Shown here: positions 25,987-33,985 of the stretch, in pieces | How the letters are laid out: the number at the start of each line of letters is the position of its first letter | Numbering within the stretch: the stretch's first letter is position 1 | DNA from: Acuticoccus sediminis | GTDB taxonomy: Bacteria; Pseudomonadota; Alphaproteobacteria; Rhizobiales; Amorphaceae | NCBI RefSeq assembly: GCF_003258595.1 | Contig: NZ_QHHQ01000001.1 | Location: 310,001 to 374,000 of the forward strand | Length of the DNA stretch: 64,000 nucleotides | Direction: 5' to 3' | Notes under the pieces: model-generated | Seen by the model: only the letters and a program-made list of their open reading frames with translations | Told to the model about the DNA's origin: nothing | The model's database searches: none | Program-made: the position numbers and the translations under genes

Positions 25987-26984
25987 GCCTCGCGCACAAT
26001 CCCATCGTGCCCAGCGTGCCGTTCGACGAGGACGGCAAGCACCACGGCTACCTGCGCCTGCCCTACAGCCGCAACGACTCGGCCTGGGGCTCGGTGATGA
26101 TCCCGATCACCGTGATCAAGAACGGCCACGGCCCGACCGCCCTCCTCACCGGCGGCAACCACGGCGACGAGTACGAGGGGCCGATCGCCCTGCAGGCGCT
26201 GTGTCACGAGCTCGAGACCGAGGACGTGACGGGCCGCGTGATCATTGTCCCGTTCATGAACCACCCGGCCTTCCTGGCGGGGACGCGCGTGTCGCCGCTC
26301 GACAACGGCAATCTCAACCGCCTCTTCCCCGGCCGGCCGGACGGGACGCCGACGGAGAAGATCGCCGACTACTTCATCCGCACGCTCGTGCCGATGGCCG
26401 ACATCGTCCTCGACTTCCACTCGGGCGGCAAGACGCTCGAGTTCGTGCCCTTCGCGGCCGCGCACGTGCTCGACGATGCCGAGCATCAGACCCGCTGCGT
26501 GGCCGCCATGATGGCCTTCAACGCCCCCTACTCGATGACGCTGCGCGAGATCGACGCCGTCGGCATGTTCGACACCTCTGTCGAGGGTCTCGGCAAGACG
26601 TTCATCTCGACCGAGATCTACGGCGGCGGCACCGCTTCGGCCCGGTCCGCGCGGATCGCCCGCAAGGGGACGGTCAACACGCTGAAGCACGCCGGCATCC
26701 TGAAGGGCGAGCCGGACATGGCGCCCTCGATGGCGATCGATACCACGCCGGCCGGCTGCTACCACTTCGCCGAACTGACCGGGATGATGGAGCCCCTCCT
26801 CGATCTCGGCGAGACAGTGAGCGAGGGGGACGCGCTGATGCGCATCTGGCTTACCACGATCACCGGCGAGCCGCCGCTCACCGTGCGTTCGAAGCGCGAC
26901 GGCATCCTCGCCGGCCGGCACTTCCCGGGCCTCGTCAAGCTCGGCGACTGCCTCGCGGTCGTGGCGAGCCCGGTGGAGGCCTGA
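25983..26984 (+). CDS. doeB: N-acetyl-diaminobutyrate deacetylase DoeB/EutE
   Basis: A 333-residue zinc deacetylase of the succinylglutamate-desuccinylase/aspartoacylase group. Zinc ligands are visible in 'GGNHGDEYEG' (HxxE, near residues 59-62) and the His of 'LDFHSGGKTL' near 143, with the catalytic-type Glu in the C-terminal half. It removes the acetyl group from N-alpha-acetyl-diaminobutyrate made by DoeA, giving diaminobutyrate for Atf and the inducer for EnuR. It is the last gene of the rightward operon; a hairpin follows within 20 bases. Confidence 0.93.
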   Translation: MSLAHNPIVPSVPFDEDGKHHGYLRLPYSRNDSAWGSVMIPITVIKNGHGPTALLTGGNHGDEYEGPIALQALCHELETEDVTGRVIIVPFMNHPAFLAGTRVSPLDNGNLNRLFPGRPDGTPTEKIADYFIRTLVPMADIVLDFHSGGKTLEFVPFAAAHVLDDAEHQTRCVAAMMAFNAPYSMTLREIDAVGMFDTSVEGLGKTFISTEIYGGGTASARSARIARKGTVNTLKHAGILKGEPDMAPSMAIDTTPAGCYHFAELTGMMEPLLDLGETVSEGDALMRIWLTTITGEPPLTVRSKRDGILAGRHFPGLVKLGDCLAVVASPVEA

Positions 26985-27002
26985 CGCCCCGATCGCGGCA
27001 AC

Positions 27003-27031
27003 CGCAGGGGCGACGAGTGGCTGCCCCTGCG
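27003..27031 (+). terminator. Hairpin after doeB, probable operon terminator
   Basis: CGCAGGGGC (27003-27011) pairs perfectly with GCCCCTGCG (27023-27031) around an 11-base loop, 18 bases past the doeB stop. Only a short T-containing stretch follows, so strength is uncertain, but the position suits the end of the uehA-doeB transcript. Confidence 0.55.
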
Positions 27032-27177
27032 ACAACGCAGCTTTGATATTGCCGAAGGGGGGTGTGGAGCGATATTCCGTCCTGGCGCGCGTTTGCCGCG
27101 TCCAGTCGAGCCGTGAGGCTCCTGTGCAATCGATCGGTCGTTGGGCCGTTTCGCCGGCCCGTTTTCAGGACGATGCC

Positions 27178-27639
27178 ATGAAGAAGACCCTTCCCGCCGC
27201 GCTGGTGGCGCTGGCGATGACGACACCCGCAGCCTTGGCGAGCGAGACGCCCTCCGTAGCCCCCGACGTCGCCGACATGCCGCAGGTGCTGCGCGACATC
27301 GGCCTCCAGGTCGAAGGCCGGCGCAACGACGATGACGGCATCGTCGAGGTCTGGGGCACGCTTCCCGACGGCACCCGCGTCGAGGTCCACTACAGCCAGC
27401 GCGGCGTGGAGGACATCGAGGTGCGTGGCCGCCACGCGACGCTCCCGCTGGAGATCATCGACAATTTCGTCACCGAGGCGGCGGAGATCTACCCGGTCCT
27501 GTCGCACATCACCCGGCTCACCCAGATCGACCAGGACGACGACGGCGAGGTCGAGATGGAGGGCTGGACCGTCGACGGGCGCAAGGTGAAGGCCGAGTTC
27601 GACCGCTCCGGCCGCCTCCTCGACTTCGAGCGCAACTGA
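27178..27639 (+). CDS. Small secreted PepSY-like protein
   Basis: A 153-residue protein with a clear Sec leader (residues 1-21, 'KKTLPAALVALAMTTPAALA'). The mature part looks like a PepSY-type domain: two strand-helix repeats, 'GIVEVWGTLPDGTRVEVHYSQRG' and 'VEMEGWTVDGRKVKAEFDRSGRLLDFER', each a beta hairpin with acidic turns. It is acidic overall and likely periplasmic. PepSY proteins often modulate proteases or bind ligands; no partner is apparent here. The ATG at 27178 was chosen over an upstream start at 27043 because AGGA sits about 8 bases before it and it opens directly into the leader. Function unknown. Confidence 0.75.
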   Translation: MKKTLPAALVALAMTTPAALASETPSVAPDVADMPQVLRDIGLQVEGRRNDDDGIVEVWGTLPDGTRVEVHYSQRGVEDIEVRGRHATLPLEIIDNFVTEAAEIYPVLSHITRLTQIDQDDDGEVEMEGWTVDGRKVKAEFDRSGRLLDFERN

Positions 27640-27799
27640 CACCCGGGCCGGACGGCCGCGTGCCGCATGCGAGGCGGCGCGCGCCCCTTCGCCCGCCCCA
27701 CCGCCGGCGCCGCCTCGGCCCCGGCGGCCAACGAAGCCGCAAGCACTTGATCTTGCCCGCTGCAGGCCCACCTCTAGGGCGTCGGCGGTGCGTGGCACC

Positions 27800-27823
27800 G
27801 TCACCGTAAGCGTTAACGTGAAC
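27800..27823 (+). repeat. Four degenerate GTNANC-like hexamers
   Basis: GTCACC, GTAAGC, GTTAAC and GTGAAC follow each other without gaps 93 bp before the siderophore-interacting protein gene. They share GT at positions 1-2, A at 4 and C at 6. They could be stacked regulator half-sites or chance; the block contains the perfect palindrome CGTTAACG (27811-27818). Confidence 0.3.
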
Positions 27824-27915
27824 CAACGCACGGAACCGACAGCCCGAGGCTGGCCGGCCCCCGTGCGTCTGCATGCGTGCTTGCGTCCAGGGGCTGGTCG
27901 GCCGGAACAATACGG

Positions 27916-28695
27916 ATGACCTCGATGGACAGCCCCACGCCCCTCCCCGCGACCGCCCCCACCATCCGCCGCGTGCGCCACGAGCTGGAACGCCGCGACC
28001 TCACCGTCAGCGCGGTCGAGCGAATCACGCCCGCGATGATCCGCGTGACGCTGGAGGGCGACGCGCTCGCGACCTTCGCCAGCGCCTCGCCCGACGACCA
28101 CGTGAAGGTCTTCGTCCCCGGCGACGACGGCGCACCCGTCGGCCGCGACTACACCCCCCGCAGCTTCGACACCGAGGCGCGCTCGCTGGTGATCGACTTC
28201 GTGGATCACGACGCGGGTCCCGCCGCGCTCTGGGCGCGGCAGGCGAGGACGGGCGACGCCCTTCAGGTCGGCGGCCCACGCGGCTCCGGCGTCGTCGAAG
28301 GCGTCTCCTCCTGGCTCCTCATCGGCGACGAGACCGCGCTGCCGGCGATCGGCCGGCGCATCGAGGAGCTTCCGGCCGGGACGCCGGTGACGAGCCTCGT
28401 CGCGGTCGACGGCCCCGCGGAGGAGCAGACCTTCGCCACCGCCGCCGCGCTCGACGCGCGCTGGATCCACCGGCCCGCGGCCGAGGCGGCCGATCCCGCG
28501 CCCTATCTCGCCGCCCTGAAGGCGATCGACATCGCGCCCGGCACCTACGTCTGGGTCGCTGCGGAGGCGGGCGTCGCGCGCGCCATCCGCACCGTGCTGC
28601 TGGAGGAGCGGGGCCTTCCGAAGCCCTGGCTGAAGGCCGCGGGCTACTGGGCCGCCGGCCGCGCCGACGGATCCGTGAAGTCCATCGACGAGTGA
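27916..28695 (+). CDS. Siderophore-interacting protein (FAD-dependent ferric reductase)
   Basis: A 259-residue SIP-family flavoprotein that reduces ferric siderophores in the cytoplasm with NAD(P)H or ferredoxin. The FAD-binding 'GRDYTPRSFD' (RxYTxR-type) is near residue 80 and the family hallmark 'GDETALPAIGRRIEELP' near 138. The N-terminal 'RRDLTVSAVERITPAMIRVTLEGD' forms the FAD barrel, and 'VWVAAEAGVARAIRTVLLEERGL' is the nucleotide-binding end. The start is ATG at 27916; ATG at 27925 is possible. No siderophore transport gene adjoins it and no clear Fur box is seen. It converges on the permease gene, with a strong terminator between. Confidence 0.88.
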   Translation: MTSMDSPTPLPATAPTIRRVRHELERRDLTVSAVERITPAMIRVTLEGDALATFASASPDDHVKVFVPGDDGAPVGRDYTPRSFDTEARSLVIDFVDHDAGPAALWARQARTGDALQVGGPRGSGVVEGVSSWLLIGDETALPAIGRRIEELPAGTPVTSLVAVDGPAEEQTFATAAALDARWIHRPAAEAADPAPYLAALKAIDIAPGTYVWVAAEAGVARAIRTVLLEERGLPKPWLKAAGYWAAGRADGSVKSIDE

Positions 28696-28732
28696 CGCGC
28701 AGGACGGGCGCCGGTCACGCGGCGCCGGACCG

Positions 28733-28766
28733 CCGTCCGATCCGCCTTTTGGGGCGGATCGGACGG
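28733..28766. terminator. Bidirectional terminator between convergent genes
   Basis: A perfect 14-bp stem (28733-28746 with 28753-28766; arm CCGTCCGATCCGCC) and a 6-base TTTTGG loop sit between the SIP gene and the convergent ABC permease gene, 37 bases from one stop and 4 from the other. This is the clearest terminator-like structure in the window and probably serves both strands. Confidence 0.75.
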
Positions 28767-28770
28767 GGCG

Positions 28771-29649
28771 TCATTCGCGGAAGCGCTGACGCGTCGCGAT
28801 GCTCGCGGCGATCGTCAGGAGGAGCGTCGTGCCCATGAGGACGAACGCCACCGCCGCCGCGGAGGGCCAGTTGTTGAGCTGGAACTGGCTGTAGACCACG
28901 GGCGCCATCATCCGGAACTCCGGTCCGCCGAGGAGGACGGGCGTCGCGTACGCGTTCATGGCCAGGATGAACGTCAGGATGGAGCCCGCGGCGATGCCGG
29001 GGAGCGCCATCGGCCACAGCACGCGGCGGAACATCGTCACCGGCGCCGCACCGAGGCTGAACGCCGCCTCCTCGAGATTGCGGTTGATGCCTTCCAGCAC
29101 GCTCTGCAGCGTCAGAACCATGTACGGCAGGTTCACCGCGATGATGCCGATGATCACCGCCGCCTCGGTGAACATGACCTCGGTCGGCTTGGTCGTGATC
29201 CCGAGGTCCATCAGCGTGATGGAGAGAAAGCCGCGGCTGCCGAACAGCGTCATCCAGCCGGCCGCACGCACCGCGTTGCCGACGAACAGCGGGATCACCA
29301 CCGCAATCAGCAGGAGGTTCTTGTAGCGCGTCTGCGTGCGGGCGAGCACGTACGCGAGCGGGAAGCCGAGGACGAGGCAGATCACCGTCGTCAACAGCGC
29401 CACGCGGATCGTGACGAAGAAGACCGACAGGAAATATTTGTCCGTGAAGAACTCGATGTAGTTCTTCGGCGTGAGCGCATCGACCATCAGGAGGCGCGGG
29501 TCGAAGTCGTTCAGGCTGTAGCGGAACAGGATGAGCAGCGGCCCGACGACGCCGAGGGCGACGATGAACGTCGCCGGGCCGATCAGCGAGGACGCGCTGA
29601 GGACGAGACGTCCCCCGCGCGGCCCGGTATCGGAGAAGGTCGCGGCCAC
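28771..29649 (-). CDS. ABC transporter permease (PotB-like)
   Basis: A 292-residue inner-membrane permease of the spermidine/putrescine type. Six spans and the EAA loop 'EEAAFSLGAAPVTMFRRVLWPMALPGI' near residue 205 contact the ATPase. The start is GTG at 29649 with a G-rich GGAG about 9 bases before. It is the last gene of a leftward operon: M24 peptidase, two amidohydrolases, permease, ATPase, binding protein, this permease. The family imports polyamines, opines and similar cationic or small organic compounds; polyamine specificity should not be assumed. Confidence 0.9.
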   Translation of the reverse strand: MAATFSDTGPRGGRLVLSASSLIGPATFIVALGVVGPLLILFRYSLNDFDPRLLMVDALTPKNYIEFFTDKYFLSVFFVTIRVALLTTVICLVLGFPLAYVLARTQTRYKNLLLIAVVIPLFVGNAVRAAGWMTLFGSRGFLSITLMDLGITTKPTEVMFTEAAVIIGIIAVNLPYMVLTLQSVLEGINRNLEEAAFSLGAAPVTMFRRVLWPMALPGIAAGSILTFILAMNAYATPVLLGGPEFRMMAPVVYSQFQLNNWPSAAAVAFVLMGTTLLLTIAASIATRQRFRE

Positions 29650-29684
29650 TTAAGCCGCTCCCCCGTCTGTGGCCGCAGCCAGGA

Positions 29685-30749
29685 TCAAGCCTTGAACTCC
29701 CGGTCCCACCAGGTCTTCAGCTCGACGTCGTGCTCCAGGATCGCGCCGTAGTCCATGTTGTTCAGCTTCTCGACCTCTTCGGGCTTGAAGCCGATGCGCT
29801 CGTTGAGGTCGGGCGCGACGTTGGCGTTGGTGACGGTCGGGTTGTAGCCCATGTCGATGGCGAAGTTCTCCTGCGCGGCGGGCTCCAGCATCGCGTTGAT
29901 GTAGGCCCACGCTCCCTCCGGGTGCGGCGCGTTCTTCGGCACCACGAAGCCGGAGACGTACGAGATGGCGCCCTCGCTCGGCCACGCGGCCTTCACCGGG
30001 ATGCCGGCGTTCTGCCACTGCACGACGCGGGCCTTCCACATGATGCCGACGCCGATCTCGCCCGCCTTGAGGCCCTGCGCGAAGGCTTCGTTGGTCGGGT
30101 AGATGCGGCAGCCCGCCTCGCGGACCTTCATCAGCAGCTCTTCGCCTTCCTTGAAGCCCGTGACACCCGCGCCGGCCGCCAGCGCCGCGGCGACGATGGT
30201 GTACTGGTACTGGATGTCGATGATGCCGAGCTTGTCGCCCCACTTCGGGTCGAAGACGTCCTTGTAGCTCGTCGGCGCCTCGGCCTCGGGGATGACGTCC
30301 GGATTGTAGACCGGGACCATGGCCGAATAGATGTGGCCGACGCCGTACTCGTACTTCATCGACGGAAGCATGTTCTTGGCGTTCGGGATCTTGTCGTACT
30401 GGATCGGCTGGGTGAGGCCGAGCTCGTAGACCTGGTACATGTTGGGACCGTTGAGGCCCTGCACGTCCGTGGTGCCGGTGGGCAGGCGGCGCTCGGCCAT
30501 CATCTTGGCGCGGCGCTCGGGATCGCCGGCCTGGTCCTGGATGACGTCCCAGCCCTTATCGATCAGGAACGGCTGCTCGATGTTCTTGTTGAGGAGGCGG
30601 GCATAGTCGCCGCCCCAGGTTCCCATGACCACGGTGCCGGCCGACTGGGCGCGCACGATGGAGGGCATGCCCAGCGTCGAGAGGCCCGCAGTCGCCGCCA
30701 TGCCCTTGAGCACGCTGCGCCGGCCGATGCCCTTGTCAAACTTCGTCAT
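29685..30749 (-). CDS. ABC transporter substrate-binding protein (PotD-like, Tat leader)
   Basis: A 354-residue periplasmic binding protein of the PotD family. The leader has a Tat motif ('GIGRRSVLKGMAATAGL', residues 8-24) ending in 'SIVRAQS'. The mature protein shows 'VVMGTWGGDYARLLNKN' and 'IYPTNEAFAQGLKAGEIGVGIMWKARV', as in PotD-type proteins. The ligand is unknown; the neighbouring dipeptidase-like enzymes suggest a peptide or acylated amino acid. It lies between its ATPase (45 bp upstream) and the second permease (35 bp downstream). Confidence 0.9.
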   Translation of the reverse strand: MTKFDKGIGRRSVLKGMAATAGLSTLGMPSIVRAQSAGTVVMGTWGGDYARLLNKNIEQPFLIDKGWDVIQDQAGDPERRAKMMAERRLPTGTTDVQGLNGPNMYQVYELGLTQPIQYDKIPNAKNMLPSMKYEYGVGHIYSAMVPVYNPDVIPEAEAPTSYKDVFDPKWGDKLGIIDIQYQYTIVAAALAAGAGVTGFKEGEELLMKVREAGCRIYPTNEAFAQGLKAGEIGVGIMWKARVVQWQNAGIPVKAAWPSEGAISYVSGFVVPKNAPHPEGAWAYINAMLEPAAQENFAIDMGYNPTVTNANVAPDLNERIGFKPEEVEKLNNMDYGAILEHDVELKTWWDREFKA

Positions 30750-30794
30750 TGCTCACTCTCCTCTCTTGTCGTGCCCGGCCCAACGGCTGGGCGC

Positions 30795-31856
30795 TCATTC
30801 TCGAAGATCCGCATCGGCGGGGAAGACGGCCGATGTCGCCGCCCAGCCGACGTGCACGGTGTCGCCCACCTCGGGGAGGGCGGTGTCATGGTTGGGCACC
30901 TGCGCGATGACGTGGTCGTCGGGCGACAGGCGCACGTGGATGTCGATCATGCCGCCGAGGTAGGAGACGAACTCCACCTCGCCCTGGAACGCGTTGTCCG
31001 TTCCGCCGATGGGCTCGGAGCCGACGAAGACACGCTCCGGACGGAGCGCGACCACCGCCGGGCCGCTGATCGACTTCGCACAGCGGATGGTGAGGCCGCC
31101 GGGCGTCTTCAGGTCCTCCCCGGTCATGGTGCCGGAGAGGAAGCTCGAGCGGCCCACGAAGTCCGCAACGAAGTGGTCGGCCGGGCGCTCGTAGAGGTCC
31201 TGCTGGGAGCCGATCTGCCGGATCCCGCCGTCGCGCATGACGACGAGGCGGTCGGCCATGGTGAGCGCCTCCTCCTGATCGTGCGTCACCATGACGGCGG
31301 TGATGCCGAGGCGCTGCTGCAGGCTGCGGATCTCGACCCGCACCTCGTTGCGGAGCTTTGCGTCGAGGTTGGACAGCGGCTCGTCCAGCAGCAGGACGTC
31401 CGGCCGGAAGGCGAGCGCGCGGGCGAGCGCGACGCGCTGCTGCTGGCCGCCGGAGAGCTGGCGCGGCAGACGGTCGATCAGGTGATCGAGGCGCACGAGC
31501 TTCAGCGCCTCGACGACCTTTTCGTCGATCTCGGCCTTGCCGACCTTTCGCATCTCGAGGCCGAAGGCGACATTCTGGCCGACCGTCAGGTGCGGGAACA
31601 GCGCGTAGTTCTGGAAGACGAGGCCGGTGTTGCGCTTCCACGGCGGGAGCATCGTGACGTCCCGGCCGCCGATCTTCACGGAACCGGCCGTCGGCTCCAC
31701 GAAGCCGGCGATCATGCGCAGGGTCGTCGTCTTGCCGCAGCCCGAGGGGCCGAGCAGGACGAGGAATTCACCCTGCTCCACGTCGAGCGACACGTCGCGG
31801 GCCGCGTAGAATTCACCGTAGCGCTTGGTGAGCTTGTTCAGTTCAAGGCGCGCCAT
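30795..31856 (-). CDS. ABC transporter ATP-binding protein (PotA-like)
   Basis: A 353-residue ATPase: Walker A 'GPSGCGKTT' near residue 38, Q-loop in 'LVFQNYALFPHLTV', signature 'LSGGQQQR' near 136, Walker B 'VLLLDEPLSNLD' near 155, switch His in 'MVTHDQEEA', then a C-terminal TOBE regulatory domain ('VVALRPERVFVG'). It powers import with the two flanking permeases. The ATG at 31856 overlaps the stop of the upstream permease by one base (TGATG). Confidence 0.93.
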   Translation of the reverse strand: MARLELNKLTKRYGEFYAARDVSLDVEQGEFLVLLGPSGCGKTTTLRMIAGFVEPTAGSVKIGGRDVTMLPPWKRNTGLVFQNYALFPHLTVGQNVAFGLEMRKVGKAEIDEKVVEALKLVRLDHLIDRLPRQLSGGQQQRVALARALAFRPDVLLLDEPLSNLDAKLRNEVRVEIRSLQQRLGITAVMVTHDQEEALTMADRLVVMRDGGIRQIGSQQDLYERPADHFVADFVGRSSFLSGTMTGEDLKTPGGLTIRCAKSISGPAVVALRPERVFVGSEPIGGTDNAFQGEVEFVSYLGGMIDIHVRLSPDDHVIAQVPNHDTALPEVGDTVHVGWAATSAVFPADADLRE

Positions 31857-32707
31857 CAGACCACCCGGGACAGTTTGACGAAGCGGTCGGTGATCAGCAT
31901 GGCGACCGCGATGATGAGGATTTGCAGCACGGAGATCGCCGCGATGGTCGGGTCGATCTTCCACTGCAGGTACTGCAGGATCGCGATGGGCAGCGTGGTG
32001 CGGCCCGGCCCGACGAGGAACAGCGAGAGCTCCAGGTTGCCGAACGAGGCGACGAAGCCGAACATCGAGCCTGCGACCACGCCGGGGAGGATGCCGGGCA
32101 TCGTCACGCGGCGGAACGTGGTCAGGCGGTTAGCGCCGAGGTTCTGCGCCGCCTCCTCGAGCGTGCGGTCGAAGCCAGCGAGGCTCGCCATGATCAGGCG
32201 CACCATCCACGGAATGACGAGCAGCACGTGGCCGAGGACGAGGCCGGCGAAGGAGCCCAGCACCGGAAGCTGCGTGCGGATCGCGATCTCCACCAGGAAG
32301 ACATAGATCGCGAAGCCGAGGACGATGCCCGGCACGATCAGCGGCATCAGCAGGAGATTGTTGGTGAATCCACGGCCCGGGAACTTGAGGCGCGAGAGGC
32401 CGATCGAGGCCGGCAGCGCGACCGCGAGGCCGATGATCGTCGCCAGCACACCCACCTCGGCGCTGATGATGAAGGCGTCGATGAAGCGCGCGTTGCGGAT
32501 CGCCTCGCCGTACCATTTCAGCGAGTAGCCTTCCGGCGGGTAGGACGGGATCTCCTGGGAGTAGAACGAGAGCCACGTGATGAAGATCAGCGGCGTGAGG
32601 ATATAGAGGAACGCGACGAGCGCTGCGGCCCTCAGGGCCCAGCGGCCCGGCCGTAGGCGAACCCACGGCCGGCGCATGGCGGAAGCGGAGGGCGCTGTGG
32701 CGCTCAA
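31856..32707 (-). CDS. ABC transporter permease (PotC-like)
   Basis: A 283-residue permease with six spans and the EAA loop 'LEEAAQNLGANRLTTFRRVTMPGILPG' near residue 190. I chose the TTG at 32707, which overlaps the amidohydrolase stop (TTGA) and has GGAG 7 bases upstream. The alternative ATG at 32677 would give 273 residues but has no visible ribosome binding site. It pairs with the GTG-started permease at 28771-29649 to form the channel. Confidence 0.88.
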   Translation of the reverse strand: MSATAPSASAMRRPWVRLRPGRWALRAAALVAFLYILTPLIFITWLSFYSQEIPSYPPEGYSLKWYGEAIRNARFIDAFIISAEVGVLATIIGLAVALPASIGLSRLKFPGRGFTNNLLLMPLIVPGIVLGFAIYVFLVEIAIRTQLPVLGSFAGLVLGHVLLVIPWMVRLIMASLAGFDRTLEEAAQNLGANRLTTFRRVTMPGILPGVVAGSMFGFVASFGNLELSLFLVGPGRTTLPIAILQYLQWKIDPTIAAISVLQILIIAVAMLITDRFVKLSRVV

Positions 32708-33948
32708 GCCGGCACTCCGAGGCGGTTCTTGTAGAACTGGCCGCCCTTGACGATGGCGGCGAGGTTCGCGCCCTGCCCTTCCAGGAGCGTGATGTCCTTC
32801 GTCGGATCGCCGTCGACGACGATGAGGTCGGCCCACGCCTCCGGCGCGACGGTGCCGAGACGGCCCGGACGGCGCACGACCTCGGCGGCGATGCTCGTCG
32901 CGGCGCGGATCACGGTGATGGGCTTCTGCACCTCGGCCCGGATCGAGAACTCGCGGCTCTGGTCCTCGGCGAGGGCGCCCAGGAGGTCGGAGCCGTAGGC
33001 GACCTTGACGCCCGCCTTCTCGCAGATCTCCAGCGACTTGTAGCCGCCTTCGAGCACCATGTCGTTCTTCTCGAGCATGTTGGCCGGCATGCCGAAGCTC
33101 GCCGCCCGCTCCTTCATCGCAACGTAGGCGACGAGGTTTGCGACGAGGTAGGCGCCCTTCTCGGCCATCAGCCTGGCGGCGTCCTCGTCGATGAGGTTGC
33201 CGTGCTCGATGGTCCGGACGCCGTGGCCGACCGCGCGGGTGATCGCCTCGGCCGAGTAGGCGTGGGCGCACACGTAGCGGCCGAAGGCCTCGGCCTCCTC
33301 CACCGCGGCCTCGATCTCCTCGATCGAGAACTGCAGCGATTCCAGCGGGTCGTTCGGGGAGGCGACGCCGCCCGAGGCCATGATCTTCACCTGGTCGCAG
33401 CCCTGGCGCATCTGCTCGCGCACCACCTTGCGGACCTCTTCCTCGCCGTCGCAGACGATGCGCAGGTACGCCGCGGTGTTGCAGCAGGGGCAGGCGAAGC
33501 CCGGATTGGTGCGGCCGCGGCCGTCCGAGTGGCCGCCCGTCGGGCCGATGGAGCGGCCGGCGATGAAGAGACGCGGTCCGGGGATGAGGCCCTTCTCGAC
33601 GGCCGTCTTCATGCCCCAGTCGGTGCCGCCGGTGTCGCGCACGGTGGTGAAGCCGCGGTCGAGCATGGCCTTGATGCGCTTGGCGCCGCGCGCGGCGGCG
33701 AGCGTCAGCGGCACGTCCTCCATCCGGCGCATGTAGACTTCGTCGTGCATGCAGTGGACGTGGCAGTCGATGAGGCCGGGCATCAGCACCTTGCCGCCGC
33801 AGTCGACGACGGTGGCGGTGCCCGACGAGATCGGCGTGTCGGAGACTTCGCGGATCTTCTCGCCTTCGACGAGGACCTCGTAGCCCTCGCGCGGCTCGTC
33901 GAACGCGGGGTCGAGAAGCTTGAGGTTCTTGAACAGGTACATCGTCAT
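32704..33948 (-). CDS. Prolidase-like amidohydrolase, paralogue 1
   Basis: A 414-residue member of the amidohydrolase superfamily, subtype with a binuclear metal centre. The HxH pair is in 'DCHVHCMHDE' near residue 62, the carbamylated Lys in 'QVKIMASGG' near 190, His ligands in 'CAHAYSAEAI' and 'EHGNLID', and Asp in 'YGSDLLGAL'. All ligands are intact. The nearest studied relatives are prolidase-like dipeptidases that release a C-terminal amino acid. A cysteine cluster CPCCN near 156 is shared with paralogue 2. There is no signal peptide, so it is cytoplasmic. It is translationally coupled to the downstream permease, linking import to hydrolysis. The substrate is not known. Confidence 0.87.
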   Translation of the reverse strand: MTMYLFKNLKLLDPAFDEPREGYEVLVEGEKIREVSDTPISSGTATVVDCGGKVLMPGLIDCHVHCMHDEVYMRRMEDVPLTLAAARGAKRIKAMLDRGFTTVRDTGGTDWGMKTAVEKGLIPGPRLFIAGRSIGPTGGHSDGRGRTNPGFACPCCNTAAYLRIVCDGEEEVRKVVREQMRQGCDQVKIMASGGVASPNDPLESLQFSIEEIEAAVEEAEAFGRYVCAHAYSAEAITRAVGHGVRTIEHGNLIDEDAARLMAEKGAYLVANLVAYVAMKERAASFGMPANMLEKNDMVLEGGYKSLEICEKAGVKVAYGSDLLGALAEDQSREFSIRAEVQKPITVIRAATSIAAEVVRRPGRLGTVAPEAWADLIVVDGDPTKDITLLEGQGANLAAIVKGGQFYKNRLGVPA

Positions 33949-33985
33949 GGCCGGTGCTCCACCGCGCTGGGCGTCAGGACGCGGG

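Noticed and set aside
27043-27177. An N-terminal extension of the PepSY-like protein
   Set aside because: The open frame reaches back to 27043, but the signal peptide and ribosome binding site place the start at 27178.
28771-32707. Naming the importer potABCD with polyamine specificity
   Set aside because: Family resemblance is to the transporter class only. The operon partners are peptidase-like, so a polyamine substrate is not supported.
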